Assembly (NCBI RefSeq): GCF_000177215.2
Contig: NZ_CM001368.1
Coordinates: 1,922,001 to 1,986,000 of the forward strand
Reading direction: 5' to 3'
Origin: Solidesulfovibrio carbinoliphilus subsp. oakridgensis
Lineage (GTDB): Bacteria; Desulfobacterota; Desulfovibrionia; Desulfovibrionales; Desulfovibrionaceae
Length of the DNA: 64,000 nt
Positions 8,803-16,700 of the stretch are shown here, in pieces (position 1 is the stretch's first letter; every line of letters starts with the position of its first letter). The notes beneath the pieces were generated by a model. It was given only the letters and a program-made list of their open reading frames with translations. It did no database searches and was not told the origin of the DNA. The translations under genes were made by a program, and so were the position numbers.

Positions 8803-9537
8803 CTACGGGAGCAAGGTGGCGATCCGGTCACGGGCGGCCCAGCCCGCCCGGCCAGACGCCGTCATAACCCGCACGAATCCCCCCCGGTGCGGCCCGAGCC
8901 CGACCAGGGTCCCGGCCGGCAGCGGGAAAAGGGCTTCGGCCCCGGGCTCCGGCGCGCTCCGGGCCGGGACCTCGGCCAGGACCACGCCATGCGGGGCCAG
9001 CCGGGCGGCGACGGGCGGCCAGGCCGCCTCGCACCAGAGCCAGAAGACGAGGGCCGCGCCAAGGGCCACGGCCGGACGCGGCAGGGGCCGGGCCAAAAGG
9101 CGCGAACAGGCCAGCGAGAGCCAGAAGACGGCGTTGGCGGCCAGGGCCGCCAGCCACAGGAGACGCGGCGCCACGCGCGCCCCAAGCGGCAGGCCGGCCG
9201 GAAGCGGGGTCAGGCCGGCGGCGGCCAGGGCCTTTTTGACCTCCGGGTCGGCCGGCGCGACCCGCTGGCCCCGGTAGAGCCAGTAGGCCGCCCGGCCGGT
9301 CTGGCCGGCCAGCCGCCAGGCCATGGCCGCGTCCAGGCAGAGGGCCGCGTCGGCCCGCCCCGGATCGGCTGCGGCCGCCTCGGCAAAGGCCGTGGCCGCT
9401 TCGGCGTAGCGGCCGGCCGCGTAGGCCTGCCGGCCGGCCGCCAGGAGCGTCTCCCCGGAACCGGCCGCCCAGACCGCGCCGGCAAGGCCGGCCCACAGCC
9501 AGGCCACGGCCACGGCAACCAGCCAGACCCGCCTCAT
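8803..9537 (-). CDS. BatE-like TPR membrane protein with SH3-type C-terminus
   Basis: A 244-residue protein: a signal peptide (about 1-24, ending AVWAA), two TPR-like units (ETLLAAGRQAYAAGRYAEAA and following), two hydrophobic spans around 135-180, and a C-terminal bacterial SH3-like region (FPLPAGTLVGLG...GWAARDRI). BatE proteins of aerotolerance operons have this TPR-membrane-SH3 layout and are thought to work at the inner membrane or periplasm with BatA-D. The ATG overlaps the batD stop codon by four bases (ATGA), indicating translational coupling. It is the last core Bat gene; the PilZ gene follows after 101 bases. Confidence 0.75.
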   Translation of the reverse strand: MRRVWLVAVAVAWLWAGLAGAVWAAGSGETLLAAGRQAYAAGRYAEAATAFAEAAAADPGRADAALCLDAAMAWRLAGQTGRAAYWLYRGQRVAPADPEVKKALAAAGLTPLPAGLPLGARVAPRLLWLAALAANAVFWLSLACSRLLARPLPRPAVALGAALVFWLWCEAAWPPVAARLAPHGVVLAEVPARSAPEPGAEALFPLPAGTLVGLGPHRGGFVRVMTASGRAGWAARDRIATLLP

Positions 9538-11123
9538 GCGCCAAGCCGCCGCAGGATTTTGGCGGCCCGGGCCACGGCCGCGTCCACGGCGGCCGGGCCG
9601 GCCGGACCGCCGCCGTAGAGGAGCCGGTCGAGGTCCTCCAGGGCTTGCACGCCCGCCTCCCGCTCCCCTGGCCGCCGGTCCCCTGCCCGGGACCGGTCCA
9701 ACGCCTGCCGCAGGGCCTCGGCCACGGCCGTGGGCGTGGCCGGGGGAGCGGCTCCCGCGCCGTGGCGCCAGGCCGGCCGGGGCAGGAAGGCCAGGCCGTA
9801 CAGGGCCAGGGGCAAAAGGCCGAGCCCAAGCCGCCACGGCCAGGACGGCGGCGCGGCCCGGGACGCCCGGGGATCGTGGCGCAAGGGCGGGGCCAGGGCC
9901 GGGTCCGGCGGCGGCGTGCCCACGCGCAGGGTGACGGGACCCGCCGCCGCCAGCCGGTAGGCCCCGGCCTCGGGGTCGAAGACCGCGAGCTTCGGCCCGG
10001 GCAGGACATAGTCGCCCGGCCCGGACGCGGCCAGGGCGTAGCGGAAGACACGCGCGCCCCCCTCCCCTGCTGACTCGCCGGCCGCCTCGCCGGGAGCCGC
10101 TTCGGACGGCAGGAGCCGGGCCGTGACGCCGGGCGGCGGCGACAGGGCCGGCGGCGCGGCCTCGCGCAGGTTGCCCGTGCCGGAGAAGGTCAGGACATAG
10201 ACCGCGTCCCGGCCGGGCCCGGCCTCGTCCTCGATCCGGGCGGCCAGCTCCAGGTGGCCGACCAGTCCGGTGAAAGGGACCGGACCGCCGTAGGCCGGCA
10301 AGGGCCGGACCGCGACGGCCAGGGCCGGCCCGGCCAGGGTCGCCTCCCGGGCGGGACCGGCCGGGGCCGCCGTACCTCGGGAAGCGGCCGGGGCCGCCAT
10401 ACCCCGCAAGGCGGCCGTGGCCGCCCCCCCCCGAAAGACGGCCGTGGCCGGTGGCACGGCAAGCCGGCCGGGCAGGCGCGGCGTCAGCCGGTAATCCACC
10501 TCGGTCACGGCGTAGCGCCGGCCGCCGGCCTCGATCTCGCCGTCGCGCTGGCCGGGCAGGGGATCGAGCGTCGCCCCGGACGTCCCGGACATCTCCGGCG
10601 GCGACACGTGGACCGCCTCCACGGCCACGGCCCGGTAGAGGATCACGGTGTAGCGGACCGGCTGGTCGGCGTAGGGAGCCTCGGGCGTCAGGACGGCGTC
10701 CACGAAGAGGTCCCGGCCGGCCAGCCCCTTGGGCGGTGTCGGCCGGGGCAGGACGCGGACGGAAACGGGAGCCGTCAGCCCGGTTTCGCCGCCGGCCGTG
10801 ACGCGCAAGGCCGGCACCCGGCACTCCCCCACCCGCCTCGGGGTCAGCTCGAAACGGTAGGCCGCGACCACGGCCCCGTCTTCGCCCCGGCTGCCGTGGA
10901 CCAGACCGCGCGGGGTGACCGTGCAGTCGGCAAGCTCGGGCACGGCCACTTCGGCCGGGGCGTCGCCCGGGACCAGCACCCGCAGCACCAGGCTCTGGCC
11001 GAGGTAGACCTCCCGGGCGTCGACCTCGGCCGTGACGCGCCAATCGGCCGCTGCGGCGGACCGGATCGGGGCCAGCAGGCAAAGGAGGCAGCCGAGGGCC
11101 GCCAGGAACACGCGGACCGTCAC
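9534..11123 (-). CDS. batD: BatD-like protein (BatD oxygen-tolerance family)
   Basis: A 529-residue exported protein. It has a signal peptide (about 1-26, ending SAAAADW), several immunoglobulin-like beta domains over residues 27-400, one transmembrane helix near 420-440 (WRLGLGLLPLALYGLAFL) and a helical cytoplasmic tail. BatD proteins present large periplasmic beta domains and partner with the VWA proteins BatA/BatB. A low-complexity Ala/Pro insert with repeated RG-x-AAPA units occurs around residues 225-260. The start is GTG at 11123, overlapping the preceding stop by four bases (GTGA); no other start fits the signal peptide as well. Precise function is unknown for the family. Confidence 0.8.
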   Translation of the reverse strand: MTVRVFLAALGCLLCLLAPIRSAAAADWRVTAEVDAREVYLGQSLVLRVLVPGDAPAEVAVPELADCTVTPRGLVHGSRGEDGAVVAAYRFELTPRRVGECRVPALRVTAGGETGLTAPVSVRVLPRPTPPKGLAGRDLFVDAVLTPEAPYADQPVRYTVILYRAVAVEAVHVSPPEMSGTSGATLDPLPGQRDGEIEAGGRRYAVTEVDYRLTPRLPGRLAVPPATAVFRGGAATAALRGMAAPAASRGTAAPAGPAREATLAGPALAVAVRPLPAYGGPVPFTGLVGHLELAARIEDEAGPGRDAVYVLTFSGTGNLREAAPPALSPPPGVTARLLPSEAAPGEAAGESAGEGGARVFRYALAASGPGDYVLPGPKLAVFDPEAGAYRLAAAGPVTLRVGTPPPDPALAPPLRHDPRASRAAPPSWPWRLGLGLLPLALYGLAFLPRPAWRHGAGAAPPATPTAVAEALRQALDRSRAGDRRPGEREAGVQALEDLDRLLYGGGPAGPAAVDAAVARAAKILRRLGA

Positions 11124-12892
11124 CAGTCCTTCTCCACGGCCGGCCGGCCGTAGACCGGCGGCTCGGGCAGGCCGGGCAGGTCCGGGATGCGGTCGAGGAT
11201 CGGATCGGAAGCCGCGCCGGCCGTGGCGGCCCGTTTTTCCCCGATCTTCTCCCCTTCCGGAGCCGGCACGGCCACGGCCGGGGCGGCGGGATCGTCGGAC
11301 AAATCCGGATCGGCCGCCCCGGCCGCCGTCTGCCGCTTGTTCCGGTCGCCGCCCTGGCCGTCGTCGCCGCGTGGGTCGGCCAGGGGCGACGGCGCCTGCC
11401 CGGACTCTCCGTCCTTCGCCTTGCCGCCCTGGCCCGCCTCGGGGTCCGGGTTCCCGTGGCCGGGCTTCTTTTGGCCCTCCTGGTCCTTCTGGTCTTTCTG
11501 GACGGGTGGCGGGGATGGTCGGTTGCGGAGCCAGTCCAGGTTGGCCCTGGCGTCGGCGTCGGCCGGGTTGAGGGCCAGGACGGCCTCGTAGAGTTTCCTG
11601 GCCGCGTCCACGTCGCCCAGGCGGTAGGCGGCGTTGCCCTGGTTGTAGAGGGCCCTGGCCCGAAGCCCCGGCGCCGCCGCCTCGGCCGCCCGGGCGAAAG
11701 AGGCGCGGGCGGCCTCGAACCGGCCGAGCCGGTAGTCGGCCGCGCCGATGGCGAAAAGGATTTCTGGCCGGTCCGGGTCCCAGACCCGGGCGGCCAGGAA
11801 GGCGTCCCGCGCCTGGCCGTACCGGCCGGCGGCATAGGCGGCGAGGCCCCGGTCCACCCCTTCCCCGGCCCGGCTCCCGGCCAGGGCCGGGCTGCAGAGG
11901 GCCAAAAACGCGGGCAGGAGCAAAATAGCGGCCCGCCCGGCCGGGGACAGGCCGAGATCGAGGAGCAGGAACGCGAATCCGGCCAGAAGGAACCACTCCG
12001 TCCGGTCGGCCGACGGGGTGGCGGGCCGGCTGGCGGGTTCGGGCGGGACCAGGGCGGCCAGGGCCGTGGCCAGGGCGGCGGCCGGATCGGGGGACTCCGG
12101 CGCCAGGCGAAAGGCCCGGCCCCGGTTGCGGCCGGCCAGGTCGGCCAGCCCGGCCGCATCCACTCCGGCCAGGACCGGCCGGCCCCCGGCGTCGCGCAAA
12201 AGCCCCCCCTCCGCCTTGGGCAGCGGCACGGGCACGGGCGTGGCCCCGCCAACGGCCACGGCAAAGACCGGCGCCTCGCCCGGGACGGACACGGGGACAG
12301 GGGCGGACGCCGTGTCCTCGCCGTCGGATACCGCCACCACGGCCCCGGCGCCCGGCCCGGCCCCGGCCAGGGCCAGCCGGGCCGCCTCCAGGGCGGCGGG
12401 CAGGTTGGTGCCGCCAAGCGGGGCCTCGGCCGGGGACAGGCCGTCCAGGGCCACGGCCAGCCCGGCCCGGTCGGCCGTGACCGGACAGGCCAGCCAGGCC
12501 CGGCCGGCAAAGCCGACCAGCCCGGCCTCGACGCCGGGCAGGCGGGCCAGGACATCGAGGACAAGGGCCTTGGCCGCCCCGAGCCGGTCCGGCCGCAGGT
12601 CCCGGGCCAGCATGCTGCGCGAACAGTCGAGGGCCACGACCAGACGGAGCGGCGTGACCGGCGGGGCGGCGGCGGTTTCCCGGCCGCAGCCCGGTCCGGC
12701 GGCGGCCAGGGCCACGCAGGCCAGTCCGGCCAGGAAGGCGGCGGCCTTCACGCGCCGTCGGGCCGACGGCAGGGCCAGGTCCGGGCGCAGGGCCGCGATC
12801 CTCCGGCGACGGGAGGCGGCCAGCAGGCCACAGACGAGACAGACGGGCACGGCCGCGAGGAGCCACAGGTATTCGGGCCGAGCGAAGGTCAT
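11120..12892 (-). CDS. Fused BatB-BatC: VWA domain plus TPR protein
   Basis: A 590-residue fusion. Two N-terminal membrane helices (about 8-26 and 49-67) precede a VWA domain with a metal-ion-dependent adhesion site: DCSRS at 89-93, the Thr in GGTNLP, and the Asp in SDGED. A third helix pair lies near 310-350. Residues 365-465 hold TPR units (RGLAAYAAGRYGQARDAFLA; ALYNQGNAAYRLGDVDAARK), as in BatC, and a Gln/Lys/Asp-rich low-complexity tail follows. In many genomes BatB and BatC are separate genes. It overlaps both neighbours by four bases, as expected for a translationally coupled complex at the inner membrane. Confidence 0.85.
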   Translation of the reverse strand: MTFARPEYLWLLAAVPVCLVCGLLAASRRRRIAALRPDLALPSARRRVKAAAFLAGLACVALAAAGPGCGRETAAAPPVTPLRLVVALDCSRSMLARDLRPDRLGAAKALVLDVLARLPGVEAGLVGFAGRAWLACPVTADRAGLAVALDGLSPAEAPLGGTNLPAALEAARLALAGAGPGAGAVVAVSDGEDTASAPVPVSVPGEAPVFAVAVGGATPVPVPLPKAEGGLLRDAGGRPVLAGVDAAGLADLAGRNRGRAFRLAPESPDPAAALATALAALVPPEPASRPATPSADRTEWFLLAGFAFLLLDLGLSPAGRAAILLLPAFLALCSPALAGSRAGEGVDRGLAAYAAGRYGQARDAFLAARVWDPDRPEILFAIGAADYRLGRFEAARASFARAAEAAAPGLRARALYNQGNAAYRLGDVDAARKLYEAVLALNPADADARANLDWLRNRPSPPPVQKDQKDQEGQKKPGHGNPDPEAGQGGKAKDGESGQAPSPLADPRGDDGQGGDRNKRQTAAGAADPDLSDDPAAPAVAVPAPEGEKIGEKRAATAGAASDPILDRIPDLPGLPEPPVYGRPAVEKDW

Positions 12893-13881
12893 GGCAGCCT
12901 CAGGAAGCGGGTGGCGGCCAGACCGGCGGCCACGGTCAAGAGGCTTGCGGCCACGGCGGCGCAGAGGGGGGCGAGCGGCATGTCCCGCGCGCTTTCGACC
13001 GGCACCATGTCGCTTCGGGCCGCGTCCGACAGCGCGGCCACGGCCGCGTCGAGGCCGGCGGCGTCCCCGGCCCGGTAGTAGGCCCCGCCCGTGGCCTTGG
13101 CCATGGCGGCCAGGGTCGTGGCGTCGACGGCCGCCTTTTCGGTCACGATCTGGCTGCCAAGGAGGGGGTGGGTGACCAGAAACGGAGCCGGTTCGTCGCC
13201 GCCGACGCCGACGCTGTAGACGGTGACGCCCCGCTCGGACGCGGCCTTGGCCGCGTCCTCGGGGCTGACCTCGCCGGCGTTGGACCGGCCGTCGCCGAAA
13301 ACGACCGCCAGCCGGGACAGCCCGGGCGCGTCCGAGAGCCTTTTAACCGCGAGCCCCAGGCCGTCGCCCATGGCCGTGCGCTTGCCGGCCGCGCCGACCG
13401 CGAGGCGGGCCAGGGCCCCGGTCAGGGCCGCCCGGTCCGCGCTTGGCGGCATGACCGCGTAGGCCCGGGAACCGAAGGCCACCAACCCGATGCGGTCGCC
13501 CGGGTGGTTGGCCGCGAACCGGGCGGCCGCGTCGGCCACGGCATCCAGGCGCGTGACCGTGCGGTCGGCCAGCCGCATGTCCATGGCGGCCATGGATTCG
13601 GACAGGTCGACCACCAGCATGATGTCGAGGCCCCGGCCCTGGTAGGCGGTCGTCCCGCCGTTCAGGCGCGGCCCGGCCAGGGCCAGGACCAGGGCGGCAA
13701 GACCCAGGAGCCGGCAGGCCATGGGCAACGCGGCCCAAAACGAGGGCGAAAGGGCGGCCAGGGCCGGCGCGATGTCGCCAAGGGGCAGGGCCGGCGGCCG
13801 CCCGCGCCGGCGCAGGAAAAGGGCCAGGGCCAGGAACAGGAGCAAGGCCAGGGCCTTCGGGTGGGCCAAAAGGACCGTCAC
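12889..13881 (-). CDS. batA: BatA-like VWA-domain membrane protein
   Basis: A 330-residue protein with two N-terminal helices (about 8-23 and 53-70), a VWA domain and one C-terminal helix (about 303-325), the classic BatA layout. MIDAS residues are DLSES at 92-96, Thr in GKRTAMGDG, and Asp in VFGDGRSNAG. The VWA domain is expected to face the cytoplasm and bind ligand through Mg2+. The start is GTG 13881, overlapping the DUF4381 stop by four bases. Together with moxR and the DUF58 gene it forms the standard MoxR-VWA partnership. Confidence 0.85.
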   Translation of the reverse strand: MTVLLAHPKALALLLFLALALFLRRRGRPPALPLGDIAPALAALSPSFWAALPMACRLLGLAALVLALAGPRLNGGTTAYQGRGLDIMLVVDLSESMAAMDMRLADRTVTRLDAVADAAARFAANHPGDRIGLVAFGSRAYAVMPPSADRAALTGALARLAVGAAGKRTAMGDGLGLAVKRLSDAPGLSRLAVVFGDGRSNAGEVSPEDAAKAASERGVTVYSVGVGGDEPAPFLVTHPLLGSQIVTEKAAVDATTLAAMAKATGGAYYRAGDAAGLDAAVAALSDAARSDMVPVESARDMPLAPLCAAVAASLLTVAAGLAATRFLRLP

Positions 13882-14336
13882 CGCCGCCCCCCGGCCAGGG
13901 CCAAGGCGGCGGCCAGATCGGCCGACCGGTCCCGGGCCCCGACCGCCTCCCCGGCGTAACGGGCCGGATCGGCCCGGCCGAGGAGCCCGGCCACGGGCTG
14001 GCGGAGCCTTTCCGGCAGCCCGGAGAGATGGGGCAGGATCTCCGCCGTGGTCATGGCTTCGACCGTAAGGCCAAGGCGCAGGCCAAGGGCCTCGCGGACG
14101 AGGCCGGCCAGCTCGAAATAAAAAGTCCGGTCGTCGAGGCCGGCGGACGAGGCCTCCAGGCGGCCAAGCCCGGCCCGGACGGCCTCAAATGGACGGGCTC
14201 TTATCCGGACCTGCCGCCGCCACCGCCAGACGGCCAGACCGCCGACGGCGAGGAGGCCGGCCAACCCGGCCAGGGCCGGCCAGTCGTTTCCCCCGCCAAA
14301 GGGCACCGGTTCCTTGATGTCGCGGATGTCGTCCAT
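13878..14336 (-). CDS. DUF4381-like membrane protein of the Bat operon
   Basis: A 152-residue protein with a short N-terminal segment, one membrane helix (about 19-40, [19 protein letters not shown]), a basic WRWRRQVRIRAR stretch after it, and a helical cytoplasmic domain. This matches the small DUF4381-type protein usually encoded between the DUF58 and BatA genes. Function is unknown; it is probably an assembly or adaptor subunit. Only 12 bases separate it from the DUF58 stop, and its own stop overlaps batA. Confidence 0.75.
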   Translation of the reverse strand: MDDIRDIKEPVPFGGGNDWPALAGLAGLLAVGGLAVWRWRRQVRIRARPFEAVRAGLGRLEASSAGLDDRTFYFELAGLVREALGLRLGLTVEAMTTAEILPHLSGLPERLRQPVAGLLGRADPARYAGEAVGARDRSADLAAALALAGGRR

Positions 14337-14348
14337 AGGTATCGCCGC

Positions 14349-15257
14349 CTAGGCTCCCCGGAGCCGCGACTTTCCAACCCGTCCGCCCCGGCCGCGCCGG
14401 TGAAAAAAGGCCGTCAAGGCCGCGTCCGGCGGCGCGTCGGCCGGCAGTTCGAGGAGATCCGCCCCGGCCGCCCGCAGCCCGGCCAGAAGTGCCTCCCGAC
14501 GCGTTGTCCGGGCCGCGGCGTAGCGGGTCCGGGCGGCCGGGTCGCCGCAGTCGAGGGTGGCCCGGGCCCCGGTTTCCAGATCCGAGACGGTCAAAAGCCC
14601 GTAGGGTGGCAGGATGCCGGCCCCGGGGCCGGCCAGGAGCACGGCCGCCACCTCGTGCCGCCGGGCCAGCCGCCCGAGCGGCGCGGCAAAGCCCTGGCCG
14701 AGGAAGTCGGAAAAGACGAAGACCACCGACCGGTGGGCCAGGGCGGCGGCCAGCAGAGCCATGGCCGGACCGGGATCGGTGCCGGTGCCGGCCGGCGTGG
14801 TTCCGGCCAGGGCATGAGCCACGGCCACGGCCCGGCCCGGCCCCTTGCCCGGCGGCACGAAAGCCTCCACCCGGTCGGAAAAAAGGACGAGCCCGACCCG
14901 GTCGCGGCTGGCCGCCGCGCCAAGGGCCAGGGCGCAGGCGGCCACGGCCGCCGCCTCGGCCAGGGGCGGCCCGCCCGGGGCGGCGTCGGCCATGGACCGG
15001 GAGACGTCCACGGCCAGCATGACCGTGCGCTCCCGCTCCTCGCGAAACCGTTTGACAAAGGGCCGGCCCATCCGGGCCGTGACCTTCCAGTCCAGGGCCC
15101 CGGCGTCGTCGCCGGGCGCGTATTCGCGGGATTCCTCGAATTCCATGCCCGAGCCGCGAAAGGCCGACCGGTACTGGCCGGCCATGACGGCATCGGCCGG
15201 GCCGTGGCCGGGCAGGCGCACGCGCCGCGCCTTGGCCAGGAGTTCTTGCGCCTGCAT
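14349..15257 (-). CDS. DUF58 VWA-like protein, first gene of the Bat operon
   Basis: A soluble 302-residue protein. The DUF58 signature FRGSGMEFEESREYAPGDD is near 33-51, followed by DWKVTARMGRPFVKRF, typical for the family. A VWA-like MIDAS follows: DVSRS from residue 84, the Thr of GTGTDPG, and FSDFLG. DUF58 proteins are encoded with MoxR ATPases and BatA across bacteria and are thought to be cytoplasmic clients or adaptors of MoxR. As the most upstream gene (91 bases after the FUSC gene stop codon) it probably marks the operon start. GGAGG lies about 13 bases upstream of ATG 15257, a slightly long spacing. Confidence 0.85.
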   Translation of the reverse strand: MQAQELLAKARRVRLPGHGPADAVMAGQYRSAFRGSGMEFEESREYAPGDDAGALDWKVTARMGRPFVKRFREERERTVMLAVDVSRSMADAAPGGPPLAEAAAVAACALALGAAASRDRVGLVLFSDRVEAFVPPGKGPGRAVAVAHALAGTTPAGTGTDPGPAMALLAAALAHRSVVFVFSDFLGQGFAAPLGRLARRHEVAAVLLAGPGAGILPPYGLLTVSDLETGARATLDCGDPAARTRYAAARTTRREALLAGLRAAGADLLELPADAPPDAALTAFFHRRGRGGRVGKSRLRGA

Positions 15258-15348
15258 GTGTGTCGTCGCCTCCGGGAGCGAAAAATCGTGCTCCCAAGCC
15301 TGCCGCCAGGCTATCAGCGGGCCGGGGCCCGGGCAAGCCGGGCCGGGC

Positions 15349-16431
15349 CTACCCCTCTTCCATGGCCCGAAGCCGCCGGACGATCTCGGCCGCGTCGGCG
15401 GCGCAGGCCAGCATGCCGTGCACGAAGCTGAAAAAGTGCATGACTTCGCTCAGATCATAGGCGGCCGGGGCCCTGTCCCGGCGCATGGCCGCCAGCTTCT
15501 CCCGGGCCCTGGCCACGGCCGCCTCCATGGGGCCGAGTTCCGGCAGGGGGCCGGCGGCGCGCAGGTGGACGCCGAGCCCGGTCAGGACGTCGGCCGCGGT
15601 CCGCTCCAGACCGGCCAATTCGTCCGGCAGGTGGCGGTGCAGTCCCTGGCCGCGCGACTCGGAGGCCACGTGGTCCATGGCCAGGACGTGCTCGAAAAGC
15701 CGCTCCCCGCGAAAAAGGAGCAGGCCCCGGCGGGCCGCGCCGTCGGCGTCGCGCCCCTCGGCTCCGGCCTCCCGGCCGAGCTCACGGCAGCGGGCCAGGG
15801 TGCGCACGATGCGGTCCTTGAGCGCGAAGACCTGCCGCTCGGGATAGTCCTCCCGGAGGCGGCCCTCGACCACGGTGGCGAAAAAGACGGCCACGTCCTC
15901 GAAGATCCGGGCCAGGCCGAGGGCCTGGGCCTGGCTGGCCCGGGACGGCAGGACCACGGCCGAGACGGCCAGGGCCGTGACGATGCCGATGGCGATTTCG
16001 AGAAACCGGTCGAGGGCCACGGCAAAGGGCGAGGAGCCGGGATGGCCGGCCAGGATGACGATGACGGCCGTGATGCCGGCCACGCGGGAACTGTCCCGAA
16101 GCCTCGTCATGCCCGTGCACACGGCCAGGGTGGCGAAAACGGCCAGGGCCAGGTCCACCCAGGCCGGGCCGCCAAGCGAGGCGGCCAGGGCCCCGGAGGC
16201 CGCGCCGACGGCCGTGCCGGCCAGCCTGGTCCAGGCGGCCCGGATGGAGCCGCCGAGATTGGCCTGCATGACGATGACCACCGTGATGACGGCCCAGTAG
16301 CCCTGGGGCAACTCCAGGACCGTGACCAGGAAAAGGGTGGCCACGGCCGCAACCGCCGTGCGCCCGGCCTGGCGCAGGCCGCCCCGGGTGGCCGCCCGGG
16401 CCAGGAATCTTCGTAGGGTCTCGCCGGTCAT
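15349..16431 (-). CDS. FUSC-family membrane transporter
   Basis: A 360-residue protein: six predicted membrane helices in residues 20-165 (for example GYWAVITVVIVMQANLGGS, GITAVIVILAGHPG), then a soluble helical C-terminal domain of about 190 residues. This is the half-size form of the fusaric acid resistance / aromatic acid exporter family (YccS/AaeB-like), which exports aromatic or amphipathic acids. The start at 16431 has GGAGG six bases upstream. No membrane-fusion-protein partner (AaeA-like) lies nearby, so the substrate cannot be guessed. It points in the same direction as the Bat operon and might be its first gene. Confidence 0.8.
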   Translation of the reverse strand: MTGETLRRFLARAATRGGLRQAGRTAVAAVATLFLVTVLELPQGYWAVITVVIVMQANLGGSIRAAWTRLAGTAVGAASGALAASLGGPAWVDLALAVFATLAVCTGMTRLRDSSRVAGITAVIVILAGHPGSSPFAVALDRFLEIAIGIVTALAVSAVVLPSRASQAQALGLARIFEDVAVFFATVVEGRLREDYPERQVFALKDRIVRTLARCRELGREAGAEGRDADGAARRGLLLFRGERLFEHVLAMDHVASESRGQGLHRHLPDELAGLERTAADVLTGLGVHLRAAGPLPELGPMEAAVARAREKLAAMRRDRAPAAYDLSEVMHFFSFVHGMLACAADAAEIVRRLRAMEEG

Positions 16432-16700
16432 GGGCGCCTCCTGTCGGAAAAAGGCCGGTCTCTACCCCGGCCCGGACCGGTTGGGAAGCCCCCGGCCGGG
16501 GGGATCGGCCACGGGCGAGTTGTGCGGGCCAACCCCTTGTGATAGTGACGACTCATCGGGGAAGGGAAGTCTTTCACGGGCCGCGATGCCTTTTGAACGG
16601 AGACGATCGCTGTGCATGAATCGCGACGCTTCGGGCCAAGGCTGCCCATTGGCCGACACCGCCCGGACGCCTCCACGCCGCCCGGGCGGCCGGAAGGGCT

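Noticed and set aside
11456-13078. Long plus-strand frame opposite batA/batBC (540 codons), and similar long antisense frames across the Bat operon
   Set aside because: Composition is Arg/Gly/Pro-rich with no domain, while the minus strand encodes clear Bat proteins.
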